Assembly: GCA_026770575.1 (NCBI GenBank)
Contig: MU657388.1
Coordinates: forward strand, 51,934 to 79,724
Source of the DNA: Pelagophyceae sp. CCMP2097
Lineage: Eukaryota; Sar; Pelagophyceae
Reading direction: 5' to 3'
DNA length: 27,791 nucleotides
Each line of letters starts with the position of its first letter. The first letter of the stretch is position 1. The notes below the pieces were generated by a model that was given only the letters and a program-made list of their open reading frames with translations, was not told where the DNA came from and did no database searches. Of the stretch, positions 1-10,200 are shown one piece after another. Position numbers and translations under genes: made by a program.

Positions 1-623
1 CCACGGGCCGTCCGCGGCCGCCGTCGCACGTGCCGGCACCATCGTTTTTGCCCGCGCGCCTTTAACCCTGTGAGCTCGTCCGGGGCCTCGGCATGGGCCA
101 TGCGTGCCCCCCTCCGCCGAGCCGCCGCGGCTGCAGGCCCCGGAACGACCCGCTCGGATGCCGCGAAAACCGGCCAAACCACAAAACCGCCGATAAAAAT
201 CACCACACGAGGCCGGCGAGCGTGTCCTTCTACAGCGTCACAGCGAAGGACCCCCCGGACCCAACGCCGCCGCCCCGAGCCCCATCCGACGCCGATTCCG
301 AAATCTCCAAGTCCCAAGGACATCTCGACCCAAAGTGAGGTGCGTGTGAAGCACGGAAAGATAGAGGCCTTTTTGTGTGTTCACGCATAGGTGCGTGATT
401 TTGCTCGGTCGAAAAGTTAAAAAAGAATCATGGTGTGCGAGGTCACTCAACCGGCGATCTCGGAGAAGGCTCTAGGTCCCCGCCGAGTCGGTCGGCGCGA
501 CCGGGCTCCTCCGGGCGTCGCAGGTCGGCTCTCGGCGGCGTTGCATGCGCCTGATGCGGCAGTGCTTTACCCGCGTCCGCGCGGCTGCGCGTTTCTGGCT
601 TTGGGCCGCTGGGATTTGAGGCC
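1..623. other. No convincing gene; 5' flank of the tRNA methyltransferase gene
   Basis: GC-rich with a slightly AT-richer patch around 340-430. Several overlapping frames are open on both strands, but they are rich in Arg, Pro and Ala, as expected for random GC-rich DNA, and none shows a recognisable domain. The missing N-terminal exon of the tRNA methyltransferase may lie here: an ATG at 545 opens a short frame with a presequence-like look, but it meets a stop before any donor that I can use. Confidence 0.4.
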
Positions 624-1523
624 GTGGGTAGGCTCGCTTTTGTCGGGGGCTGCTGCGCTTTGCGCGCGGCGGCGCCGGCGCAGCGGCGCGCCTCGGCGCG
701 TTTCCTCTCGGGCCTCGGCGCGCCCGAGGACGTCGCGGCGCCGGCAGCGGCAAACGAGGCGGCGACAGAGTTGAACTTTGCGCCAAAGCACCGCTCCCCC
801 GCGGCGCGGCGGAGCAAGCGCATCCGGCAGCACCTGAACCCGCTCTCTAGCGAGTCACAGAAGCCAATGACCCTCGGCGAGGACTGGCTCGGTGAGGCGT
901 TTAGCGACCCGACGCGGCCGCTGACCATCGACGTCGGGTCAGCAATGGGCGGTTGGGTTTTGGAGTCGGCGGTGGCGGACTCGCAGCGCAACTTTCTGGG
1001 CCTCGAGATCCGCCCCGCCGCCGTCGAGGCGGCGCTGATCAAGCTCGACACTTCGAAACTCGGCAACGCGCACTTCTTCCGGTGCAACGCCAACGTCGAC
1101 ATCGGCGTCCTTTTGATGGAGATCCAAAAGCGAAACGTCCCTTTGGAGCGCATCCTGATCCAGTTCCCGGACCCGCAGTTCAAGAAGAAGCACCACAAGA
1201 GGCGCGTCGTGACCCCCGAACTGGCCCAGAACGTGGCCAAGGCGCTCCGAGCCTCGCCCGTGCCGGGCGCCTTCGCCTACCTCGTCTCCGACGTCTACGA
1301 GGCGGCAGACCACATGCGCGAAGTCTTCCGCAACGAGACGGACCTGGTGGAATTCGCGACCGACGGCGAGTGGACGCCGCGCAGCCCGCTGGCGGTAGCG
1401 ACGGAGCGCGAAAAGGCCGTCATGCTCGGCCAGGGCGACACGTCCACCATCGCCGGCCACGCCTACCGCGCAATCTTCTCCCCCAGGCCCCTGCCAGACT
1501 TCTGGGCAGGCCAAACAGAATGA
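624..1523 (+). CDS. tRNA (guanine-N7-)-methyltransferase, TrmB family
   Basis: TrmB enzymes use S-adenosylmethionine to make m7G at position 46 in the tRNA variable loop. Numbering from 624, the protein shows the family's RxRxHxNPL segment (residues 67-73), the SAM-binding strand and loop IDVGSAMGGW (102-111), LGLEIR (125-130) ending the next strand, and the signature FPDPQFKKKHHKRR (181-194), which in TrmB carries the tRNA-binding and catalytic residues. The C-terminal part ends normally at a TGA. Residues 1-60 are Ala/Arg-rich and could be an organelle transit peptide. The first codon at 624 is GTG, not ATG. The first in-frame ATG (867) would cut off the conserved HxNPL segment, and an in-frame stop lies at 552. 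The true start is therefore probably in an unresolved upstream exon. Family assignment is firm; the N-terminus and localisation are not. Confidence 0.88.
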   Translation: MGRLAFVGGCCALRAAAPAQRRASARFLSGLGAPEDVAAPAAANEAATELNFAPKHRSPAARRSKRIRQHLNPLSSESQKPMTLGEDWLGEAFSDPTRPLTIDVGSAMGGWVLESAVADSQRNFLGLEIRPAAVEAALIKLDTSKLGNAHFFRCNANVDIGVLLMEIQKRNVPLERILIQFPDPQFKKKHHKRRVVTPELAQNVAKALRASPVPGAFAYLVSDVYEAADHMREVFRNETDLVEFATDGEWTPRSPLAVATEREKAVMLGQGDTSTIAGHAYRAIFSPRPLPDFWAGQTE

Positions 1524-2981
1524 CGAAAGTCGCCGAGGAGACCACGACGAGACCCTCGAGTCGGACCCCTTTTTAAGGAACGTGTCCGTGTGGTGCAAAT
1601 CGCCAAGGAGCGCTGCCTAGGGTCCTTGTTTCGCAAAGGTCTCTGGGCCCCGATCGACTTTGAAAAAAACACCGAGGGGACAGCGCGTGGGCCCGAGCGA
1701 GGGCTTAGTCGCGGTTAGTACGGCTTTAACAATATAATTATAATATCTCTGGGGTCGGAGAGTGCAATATGAGACTGGTCGAAATCTCCCACTCAGATTT
1801 AGGAACGCGGACGGGTTAACGTTTGGGATTGGTCTTACGTACAAGTGAAGGATTCCTAGATAAGACAAAAATTGTAAAAAAGAGTCAGCTGTTTTCGAGA
1901 GAAAATTAAAAATTAAAATTCTGTTGCGGCGTTGCGGCGGGCACATCTTGCGCAATGCAAAAATTGTCAAAAGCGCAAAAATACGCAAGCCAATCAAAAG
2001 TCTCGACCAAATTAGAAAATGGACCGCTCGGTATTTTTGCCGGCCTATTAAAGGGTGTAAATAACAGCATTGGTGCTTCTGCAGCCTCGACGCGGGCAGC
2101 ACTGTTGGAGTTTGATACGGCGTTGGAAAGAGGAAGGCTGCCGCTACAACATGGGTCAAACAGTTTTCGTCTAATTCGACCGCGCCGTCGCGCAGCTGCG
2201 GTCGAAAGTAGAGAATTTGATAGTCTTCTGATAGTCTTCAGATAAAGTTTGAACTCGTTGGAACCGCTGGGCGTGGGTACGGGCCCCGTTTCAGCCGCTC
2301 GCGGCGCGCCCAGCATGGCGCCCAAGGCCGACCCGCGGGCAGACGCCGGCTGCGGCTGCCTCTCGCGCTCCGGCAAATCTCGCGCTCCGGCAAACGCGAG
2401 CTCGGCACGCTCGCGCGAGCCAAACACGGTCACGCCCTGGCGCGCGGAAACGCGGCCGGGCCGCGCGGAGACGCCGCCGGAGACGGACAAAGGCGCGCGG
2501 TGACGACCGAGGACCGGCACGCGCACCAAGCGCAGCACACAAAGGGCCCGTGGGCCATGGCACGGCGGGCCCCTGAAAGTATGATAAGTTTCAAGATTTT
2601 GTCGATCTCTCAGACGGCCGGTGGCTCCGAGGGTCTCGTAGACGTATCCTCTCCCCTCGTGCCATGCACGGCGCTTCGCCGCCTTTGTGTTCACGCCCGT
2701 ATAGGGCGGGTTGGCCGATTCTCGCCGACGTCCTTTAATGCCGCCCAAGACTATCGACTATCCGCGACCTTTGGGCGGGTGTAGCGCAGGCGCCAGGTGC
2801 CCGATCTTCGCAAACAAAGGATGCTACATGGCCGCGAGAGCGCGCTCTCTGCAGCGCCGTCCTCCGATTCTCGCCAAACGGAGGCAGAGCAGAGGGATTA
2901 CTTTCAATGTCTTTTAATGCCGCCTATGCGAGTTGTCCACGCTCTCGTTTAGGCGGGCGCCGGCCTACTAGGCCCGCGGCC
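1524..2981. other. Gene-poor interval with an AT-rich island
   Basis: About 1690-2250 is clearly AT-rich (runs such as aaaattaaaaattaaaatt near 1902-1920) inside otherwise GC-rich DNA. A 96-codon plus-strand frame begins with ATG at 1955 and resembles no family I know. From about 2250 the DNA is GC-rich again. A 17-bp unit is perfectly duplicated in tandem at 2361-2377 and 2378-2394. The words gattctcgcc and tttaatgccgcc occur twice, at about 2717-2746 and 2875-2925, just before the C2-domain gene. I see no supported gene. A decayed mobile element is possible. Confidence 0.35.
2361..2394. repeat. 17-bp perfect tandem duplication
   Basis: The unit tctcgcgctccggcaaa occurs twice with no gap (2361-2377 and 2378-2394). 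It lies in gene-poor DNA and most likely arose by replication slippage. Confidence 0.9.
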
Positions 2982-5269
2982 ATGGAGCTGCCCCCGGGCA
3001 TGCTCCGGGCCGAGGCGCAACCGGGCCTAGAGGCGAACAAGCTCGAAGTATTCTTGATCCGGGCGCGTGGCCTGCTCGCGCCGAACGCCGTCGTCACGTT
3101 TGCGGTGCGCGGCGGCATGGAGACGCGGGCGTCGACGGCGGCCGACGCGGCCGACGCGGATTGGGGCGAGGCGTTTGCGCTGCCAGCCGACGGCGGGTTC
3201 CTCGACGTTTCCGTCTCGCGCGCGGGGGCGCCCGACGCGGCTCTGGGGCGGTTCCACGTCGCGCTCGAGGCGCTGGCGGACCGCGGCGCGTCAAGGAGGT
3301 GGTACAAGCTGCGCGTCGGCCTCGACGACGTCGACGTCGGCGAGGTCGAGCTGGGCCTTCGCTGGACCCACGACGAAGACTACACCGTCGAGCTGCCGCG
3401 GGCGCTCCTCAAGCCAGAGGCCCAAGAGGACGCGCGACCCGGCGTCCGCAAAGCGCACGCGTCCTCAAAGCACACGGAAAGGCGAACCCCACCCTGTCTT
3501 CGGCGGCACAGAGAAAAGGAATGGCGTTCTCAGAGGAGCTGGTGACGCCGCGTCAAGCACTCTCGAGCGGCGAGAGCCCACAGCTCCTCGGATGCCGCGA
3601 TCACGCGAGCTGACAGGCGCCGCCGAACTGCCTGCACGTCTTCCTCGTCCGCGGCCGGAACCTGGGGTCGGTGCGCGGCGACGCCTCGGACGCCATCGTC
3701 ACCTTTGACCTCGACGCGCCGGGCGAGGCCGACGCGCCGTCGGGGTGGACGCAGACGTCGTCGCGCACGAAAGAGGCGCGCACGCCCGCTTGGATGGAGG
3801 GCTTCGTCTTTGCGGTCGACTCCCGCGACGCGAACTTGTGCTTCCGGTGCGACGCGCGCGGCGCCGACGGCGCCGACGTCATTCTGGGCCATGGCTCGTT
3901 TGGCCTCGACGCGCTGCGGGGCCGCGAGGTCCATCGCCGCTGGTTCGCGCTCGGCGGCGCGGGCATTCTGGACGTCGCGATGCGCTGGGTTTACGACGCG
4001 GCGTTCCCACTCGCGCTGCCCGAGGACTGGGCCGAGAAGGAGGCGCGGTCGGCGCACAACGAGGTCCCGAACGTCCTCCAGTGTTTCGTAAGCATTTGCG
4101 CCTCTGCATTGCGACAAAGGCTGCGCGACACCTCCGGGGCCGTCCGCATCGAGTTGTCGATCGTTGGAATGTGTCAGGTCTTGCGGGCCCGGCGCTTGCC
4201 GCCGCGCGAAGACGGCACGGCCGTCGACCCCTTTGTCTCGTTGACGCTCGGCGCGCGCGTTTGTCGTACGTCGACGAAGCGCACGCAAGCGAGCCCGTGC
4301 GGTGCTTTCCTTGCTTTGCGCGGGACCCGTCGCACCGTGCCGCCCGCAGGTGCTGGATGGAGCGCTTCAGCCTGGCAACGTCGACGGTCAAGGACGTGGC
4401 GCGCCTGACGCTCTCCGACGCGGCGTCGGCGTATGTCCTCGGCGGCTTCGACGTCGATGTGTCGACGCTCCGCGACCAGCGCGTGCACCGGTCCTGGCGC
4501 CCGCTGCGCGCGCCTGACGGCGGCAAGGCGCCAGAGGTGGAAATCGCGCTCCGCTGGGTCTTTGATCCGCAGCAAAAAGCACCTCGAGAAGCCAAGCGCA
4601 AGCCGCTCGTGCCGTCGCTGATCCGGGACGGGGCGCTCGGTGGATTACCCGCAAACGCGTGCAAAACGCGCGTCGTCTCGCTCCACGCGCAGCCCGCAGT
4701 GGCCATGCTCTGGAACGACGCTTTAGCAGGGCCCTTCCGAGTCGACCAGGCGCGGCGATGGTGTGTCCCGCCGAGCGTCTGCGCAACGCGTGACCGCCTC
4801 TCTGCCGAGCGCCGCGTGCGCGAAGACTCGGTCCTTAGGTGGATCTCGGGCGCACCGTCGACGGGCGAGGCCTGGACGCGCCGCGAGCTCTCCGGGTTTT
4901 GCAAGCTCTGCTGCATACATTATTTCGGCCCTGACAACGTCAAAGACCTCGCCGTCGCCGTCGACTGGCACGCCTACCTCCAGACGCTCCGCGCCCTCGC
5001 GCGAGGAGACCGGCGTCTTGATATTGGGGCCGGCAAAAAGGGGAGCATCGGCTTTGAAAGGATGTGTCCTCTCTTTGCTCATTTCATCGGCTAGGCACCG
5101 CCACGAGGTGCTGCTCCACGATCATTCGCTCGACTTTGCGATTTGGCGCGCGCGGCGGAATGGGTGGTGGACGCCCGCCGTCGAGCGCGCCATTTGCCAA
5201 CGCCACGAAAAGGCACTCGACGCCCTCCTCGGCGCGCAAATGCCGACACCCGAGCCAAAGCTGGAATAA
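2982..5269 (+). CDS. Triple C2-domain protein (five exons)
   Basis: C2 domains are beta-sandwich modules that usually bind membranes or proteins. The model joins 2982-3443, 3617-4087, 4178-4296, 4350-5063 and 5095-5269 (646 aa); every GT-AG junction keeps the phase. Three C2 units start at NKLEVFLIRARGL, NCLHVFLVRGRNL and NVLQCFVLRARRLPP, and each ends in a (L/M)RW-x-(H/Y/F)-D segment. Splicing out 4088-4177 is what creates the third start. Only the third unit keeps a typical VDPFVSLTLG calcium-loop motif; the first has a degenerate loop, so calcium dependence is doubtful. The last 200 residues are unlike anything I know. ATG 2982 is chosen for its strong context (gcggccatgg) and because the domain starts just after it. 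The last intron, 5064-5094, would be only 31 nt but has a pyrimidine tract and fits the phase; it is the weakest junction. No membrane segment is evident. Confidence 0.75.
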
Positions 5270-5825
5270 GATGCGCCTCGAAAGAACCTCTGTGCGGGGC
5301 CTCCGGGATGCGGTCGAAACCGGTCCCGGGCCCCCTGGGACAGAGGCGCGGACCGTCGTCGGCCGCAAAAGCCATCGCACTCGCGGACCGGCGGTCGACG
5401 GCGGGACATGCACCGAGGGTCCGTCAGACGACGCGCGCCGGATCACGGTTGGGCGCGAGGTCTACTTTGCCGGCCCAGGCGCGGCCCGGGCGCGGACGCC
5501 GTCGGAAACGCCGCCGTGTCCGACGTGTGCCATCGCCCCCGCGTCCGCGGCACGGGCGGTGTCGAGGCGCGGTGGCTCGAGGCGCAGCACGACCCGGGGA
5601 GCGAAGGGGGCGCGGCGAAGGAGGCGGCGCGCGTCGAAGAGACCGCCGCGACTCCAGCCACTGGCGTCGAAGCGCCGCCTCTGGGTGTGTTCGTAGAACC
5701 TTGCGGCGGCAGCGACGGCGACGCGATGGTCCGACGATGGACACGGTCGCGTCGCCTCGGGCGTGCTGCGTTCGCGCGTGGTCTGAGACGGACCCAACGT
5801 AAGTTCGTCGTCTCACGAATGGATT

Positions 5826-5864
5826 CTCGACGTCGACCATGCTCCCTCGACGTCGACCATGCTC
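5826..5864. repeat. 19-bp tandem duplication
   Basis: The unit ctcgacgtcgaccatgctc is present at 5826-5844 and again at 5846-5864, identical and separated by one base. No gene is assigned here. Confidence 0.9.
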
Positions 5865-6782
5865 GAGATGCTCCGTCCCTCCGTCGCTCGCAGCGAACGA
5901 GGATTCGATTCGAGAGGGAGACGAGGGCGAGACGAGGACCCACCTCGTAGATGCAGAGAATTAGGAGCGTGAAGATCGCGTGGCGGGGCCACAGAGCCGC
6001 GGCGTCGCGCCGAGGCCCAGCGGCTGCCGCCGTCAGAGGGTCGACCGTTCGCCGCGGCATCGTCGGCCGGCGCAAAGTGCGCCAGGTCCGCGGCGGCGAC
6101 GACGGGAGCGTCGACCGCTCGGCGCAGATGCACCGTCAGCGGGCCTTGCGGTGAAATGTCGGCAGAGACAGTTCGGCGCGTCGCGGGGGGCGGCAGGAGC
6201 AGGGTCGTAGGAGCATGCGAGGGTCGCATCTCGCGCCCTCGACCATGCGTGGCGCCGTGGCGGTGGGAGGCGGCGCGAGGCTCGACGGCGCGGGGTTCGA
6301 CGGCGCGGGCCTTTGGCCGCCGGAAAGGACGACGACTTGCATCGTCAGATTGTCGTCGCAGATTATCATTGTGAATCGCGCATTATCAGCCAAAGTCCTG
6401 AGTCGGTGGACGCCTCCGCCCTTCGGGGTCGATAGCGGCAACCGCATTCGCAGAGAAGGGACCTCGGGGTTTAGTCCGAAGAATCTCATCTGGAAGCGGC
6501 CGGGCCGCACGCGCCGACGGAGACCCGAACCCAGAGGCCACGGAGCGCGGCGGCTCGGACGAGCATCCTGCGGGCCGTCGACTCTCTCCGGACGCACTCC
6601 GGCCGGCCGCGCCCGAGAGGGGGGCTTATTCGAAAATGTTCGGTCCGACCGGCCGCAACCGCAGTGGATCAAGCCGCCGCAGCCTACCAGCCGCCGCAGC
6701 CTGCCATGCCGCAACGACTTGTGCCACCGGTGTCGACTGTGCGCCAACACCGACTGTGCGCCGGCCGTCGCCCGGATACTCT

Positions 6783-6915
6783 TTTGGATCACTTGTATCA
6801 TGCCCGAGAGCCTTCTTCTTCTATAATTATGCACTCCAATGAAGCTGCTAAAACCAGCAGGCCCCTTTGGATCACTTGGATCACTCATCAATGCCCGCAC
6901 AGCACCTTTGGATCA
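6783..6915. repeat. Three dispersed copies of tttggatca
   Basis: The word tttggatca occurs at 6783, 6866 and 6907. The first two copies extend to tttggatcactt, and both are followed within about 20 bases by atgcccg. They lie immediately 3' of the RAP-protein gene on the minus strand, so they may fall in its 3' untranslated region. Confidence 0.6.
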
Positions 6916-6929
6916 TATTCACAAGCTGT

Positions 6930-9900
6930 CTACTCGACTTTTTTCATGGCCGACGCGGGGGGCGCATGCGGTCCAGGCTCGGCGCGCGGTCGCCGGACCA
7001 CGGGCGGGTGGGCGGCCGACGGGACGGGATCAATCCCCCCGCGGATGAAGACGCGGAAGACGCGGCTCTTCATGTATTCGTCCCTCTCCGCCGCGTCCCG
7101 GAGGACGCGCCACTCGTAGTAGGGCAGGCGCACGACCGTCCAGCCGAGGCCGCGGAGGAGGCGCTCCTTGAACTTGGACGTGGCCGAGAGGACGCGACTC
7201 GATAGGCCATCGAGGCCCACGGCGTAATGCGCCGGGCCGTCAAACTCCACGGCGAGCTTCGTCTCCGGCTGCGCCATGTCGAGGCGGAGGCCCTCGGTGG
7301 TCACGTACTCAAAGTCGTGGCGGCAGCCGATGCGCGAGAGCGCCGCCGAGACCTCGCGCTGCGCTCGAGACGGACTCGGCTCTTCGCGGAGGCACGCGGC
7401 ACGGAGCTCGGCCTCGTGTCGGCTCAGGAGCAAAGCCAGGGGGTGCTGCGGCGCCTCGATTCGAAGGAGGACGGCGACTTGGTGCAGCTGAGACAGCCCG
7501 TCGGGGGTGAACTCGCTCATCTTCGCTTCGATGCTCGTGGCCATGGCCTCGAACAGCGCCGGTGCCGCCTCGCCCGCCGTCGAAAAGGCCCAGGTGGTGT
7601 TTGCGAGCGCGCGCGCGTCAAACGTCTCGACCTTGTTCGACGCCTCGGCGGCAACCGCCTGGAACAGCACCGACGCCTCGACGCCCGCCGTCGCAAAAGC
7701 CCACACCGTGTTCGTCAGCGCCTGGGCGTTGAAGGCCGCAATCTTCTCGAGGGCCCCACCGGTTATCGCCTCGAACAGCGCCGGCGCCTCGATTCCCGCC
7801 TTTGCGAACGCCCAGCCCATGATTGCCAGGTGCTGCGCCTCAAACGTCGCAATCTTCTCCGGCACCGCCGCGGAAACAGCCGCGAAGAGCGCCATCGCCG
7901 GGAACCCCGCCGTCGCGTATGCCCACGCGGTGTTGGCGAGGTTTTGCGAGTCGAAGAGCGCCATCTTCTTTTCCGCCTCGACGGCGACCGCCGCGAAGAG
8001 CGGCAGCGCCTCGACGCCCGCCGTCGCATAGGCCCAGGCCGTGTTCGCCAGCGCCTGCGGGGTGAACATCGCCATCTTCGCATCTGACGCCGCGGCGATG
8101 ACGTCGAAGAGCTCCCGGTTCGCCTCAGCGACGCCCGCCGTCGAGTACGCCCACGCGGTGTTCGCGAGCTCTTGAGAGCTAAACGCCGCAATCTTCTTCG
8201 ACGCTTCCGCGGCGATGACCTCGAACAGCGCCGGCGCTTCGACGCTCGCCGTCGCATAGGCCCACGCGGTGTTTGCGAGCTCTTGGGGGATGAACGTCGC
8301 AATCTTCTTTTGAGCTTCGGCGGAGATCGCTTCAAAGACCGCCGGTGCTTCCATGCCCGCCGTCGCAAACGCCCACGCGGTCATTGCGAGGTCTTGCGAG
8401 TTGAAGAGTGCCATGATATTCGGCGCCTCGGCCGCGATCGCGCGGAACAGCGCCGGCGCCTCGACGCGCGCCGTCGCATAGGCCCACACCGTGTTGGAGA
8501 CGTCTTGGGGCTTGAACGCCGCCGCAGGCCGCACCTCTGCAGTGGCCTCGCCGTCGTCCGCCGTCGAAGAGGCCCGCGCGGCGTTTTCGAGCGGCTGGGT
8601 GCCGCACGCGATTTTCCGTTGGAACGCGGTGGCAATCGCATCAAAGAGCGCCGGGGCCGATTCCTTTGCCGTCGAATACGCCCACGCCGTGTTGGCGAGC
8701 GCCTGCGAGGTGAACGTCGCAATCTTCTTTGGCGCTTCCGCGGCGACGGCCTCGAACAACAATGGCGCCGAAACGCCCGCCGTCGCATAAGCCCACACCG
8801 TGTTCGCGAGCCCTTGCGAGTTGAACGTCGCGACCTTGCTTCGCGCCTCTGCGGCGACCGCCTCGAAGAGTTTTGGCGCCTCGACGCCCGCCGTCGCAAA
8901 CGCCCAGGCCGTGTTGGCGAGCTCTTGCGAGTTGAACGTCGCCATCTTCTTGGGCGCTTCCGCGGCGACGGCGTGGAAGAGCGAGGGCGCCGGGACGCCC
9001 GCCGACGCAAAGGCCCAGACGATGTTCGCGAGCTCTTGCATCTTAAACGTCGACATCTTCTTTGGCGCCTCTGCGGCGATGGCCGCGAAGAGCTCGGGCG
9101 CCTCGACGCGCGCCGTCGCAAAAGCCCAGGCGGTGTTGGCGAGCTCCTGCGACTTGAATTCGGCGGCCTTCCTCGTCGCGGCGGATGCGACGGCCGAAAA
9201 GAGCTCGGGCGCGGGCGCCTTTGCCGTCGCGTAGGCCCAGGCCGTGTTTGCGAGCTCCTGCGCGTTGAACGCTTCGGCCTTGTCCGCCGCGTCGGCGGCG
9301 AGGGCTCGGAAGAGCTTGGGCGCCGGGATTCCGACCTTTGCCACGCCCCAACAAGCGTTTGCAATCTCGCGCGCGCCCCAGCTGCGCGAGTCGTCTGAAA
9401 CACTTTCAGCCGCCGCGCGCAGCAGCCTGCCCAGGGGCGGCCACGCCGCCGGCGCGAGCGACCGCCGCAGCACGCCGACCCGGTGTAGCGACGTCGCAAT
9501 GTTCACGTAGTCGTACACATCGCCGCGGGCCTGGAAACGGCCCCACTCAACGTCGACGGGCCGCGCCAGGGGTATCACCGACGCACCTCGAAGAGCGCCA
9601 GGACGTGCGCGGCCGTCGAGCTGGCGACGAGCTGCCGGTTGATCGCCACGCGCGCGCCGCGCTGCGACCGCGCCGCCGCGGCCGCCGCGGCCTCGGGGGA
9701 AAGCGTCCGTTCAAACCTGGCGCCGAAACGTTTGCATCGCCCCGTGCGGAGAGTCGGAGACACCGGAACGACTCACGCCCGCACGTCCTCCACCGCGGCA
9801 GGTTCAGCAAAGGGGCGGGCGGCGCCCGGCTGCCTCAAGCCGCGTGCCGCCACCGCCGCGGCAAGTTCAGCGAAGGCGCGGGCGGCGCCCGGCCGCCGGC

Positions 9901-9940
9901 CGCGGGCCGCCGCCGCGACTTCCAAAAGGGAACAGTGCAT
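6930..9940 (-). CDS. OPR-like helical-repeat protein with C-terminal RAP domain
   Basis: The model joins 9940-9777, 9716-9587 and 9530-6930 (964 aa). Introns 9717-9776 (GTGAGT, 60 nt) and 9531-9586 (GTGCGT, 56 nt) both keep the phase and link segments that are incomplete alone. Residues 1-98 hold an Ala-rich helical start. Residues 148-772 are about seventeen tandem repeats, typically 37 residues, built on the pattern (N/S)xQxLANTAWAYATA-x4-P-x-LF. The LANTxWA core resembles octotricopeptide (OPR) repeats. Residues 856-920 form a RAP domain (LAVEFDGPAHY, then GWTVVRLPYYEW), a fold related to nuclease-like domains. Proteins of this design usually act in plastid or mitochondrial RNA maturation or translation; which RNA is bound cannot be told. 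ATG 9940 is the first plausible start; no clear transit peptide is seen, so a further upstream exon is possible. One repeat, near residues 409-437, is shortened and has lost its Trp. Confidence 0.88.
7509..9266 (-). repeat. Sixteen tandem 111-bp coding repeats
   Basis: Within the RAP-protein gene, 111-bp (37-codon) units follow one another without spacers. Fourteen have exactly 37 codons, one has 39 and one degenerate unit has 29. A seventeenth, more divergent copy lies upstream at about 9267-9383. The units are similar at the DNA level, which gives long open frames on the opposite strand too; those are by-products of the repeat. Confidence 0.9.
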
Positions 9941-10200
9941 CCGCCGGTCAATGGGGCGCCATTCGTAGGGCCACGCTGGAGGGCGCGCCTCGCCGGCCGC
10001 CGTGCCCCGACCTCGAACTCCAGCCGAGCTCGCGAGGTGCAGGCCGATGTTCTTCAAGTTTCGGCCCGATCTATCAACAAATTAATTGCTTCTTGGTTCC
10101 GGCCGCAAGGCAATCAGGGATCCTTGCCGTTCGTCATCCGAAGCTTCCGAGGTGCGCCCACGACGGTCCGGAGAAGCCTCCATTGAAGTTTGCGGGCCTC

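Larger units (their letters stand above)
5270..6929. other. Gene-poor GC-rich interval
   Basis: A plus-strand frame at about 5274-5470, followed by another at about 5540-5720, has somewhat protein-like composition (a Glu/Ala/Gly-rich stretch). I cannot connect them by a convincing intron or match them to a family. Minus-strand frames here are Arg/Ser/Pro-rich and look non-coding. The interval also holds a 19-bp tandem duplication at 5826-5864 and three copies of tttggatca near its right end. A poorly conserved gene at 5274-5950 cannot be excluded. Confidence 0.35.

Noticed and set aside
443..1598. Minus-strand ORFs antisense to the tRNA methyltransferase
   Set aside because: The plus strand carries clear TrmB motifs, and the antisense frames have random GC-rich composition.
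5443..6900. Minus-strand ORFs of 200-250 codons
   Set aside because: Arg/Ser/Pro-rich, without hydrophobic core, motif or splice support; typical chance frames in GC-rich DNA.
7227..9499. Long plus-strand and other-frame ORFs across the RAP gene (up to about 400 codons)
   Set aside because: They mirror the 111-bp repeat period and are Arg-rich with no domain; they are open only because the repeat unit lacks stops in those frames.
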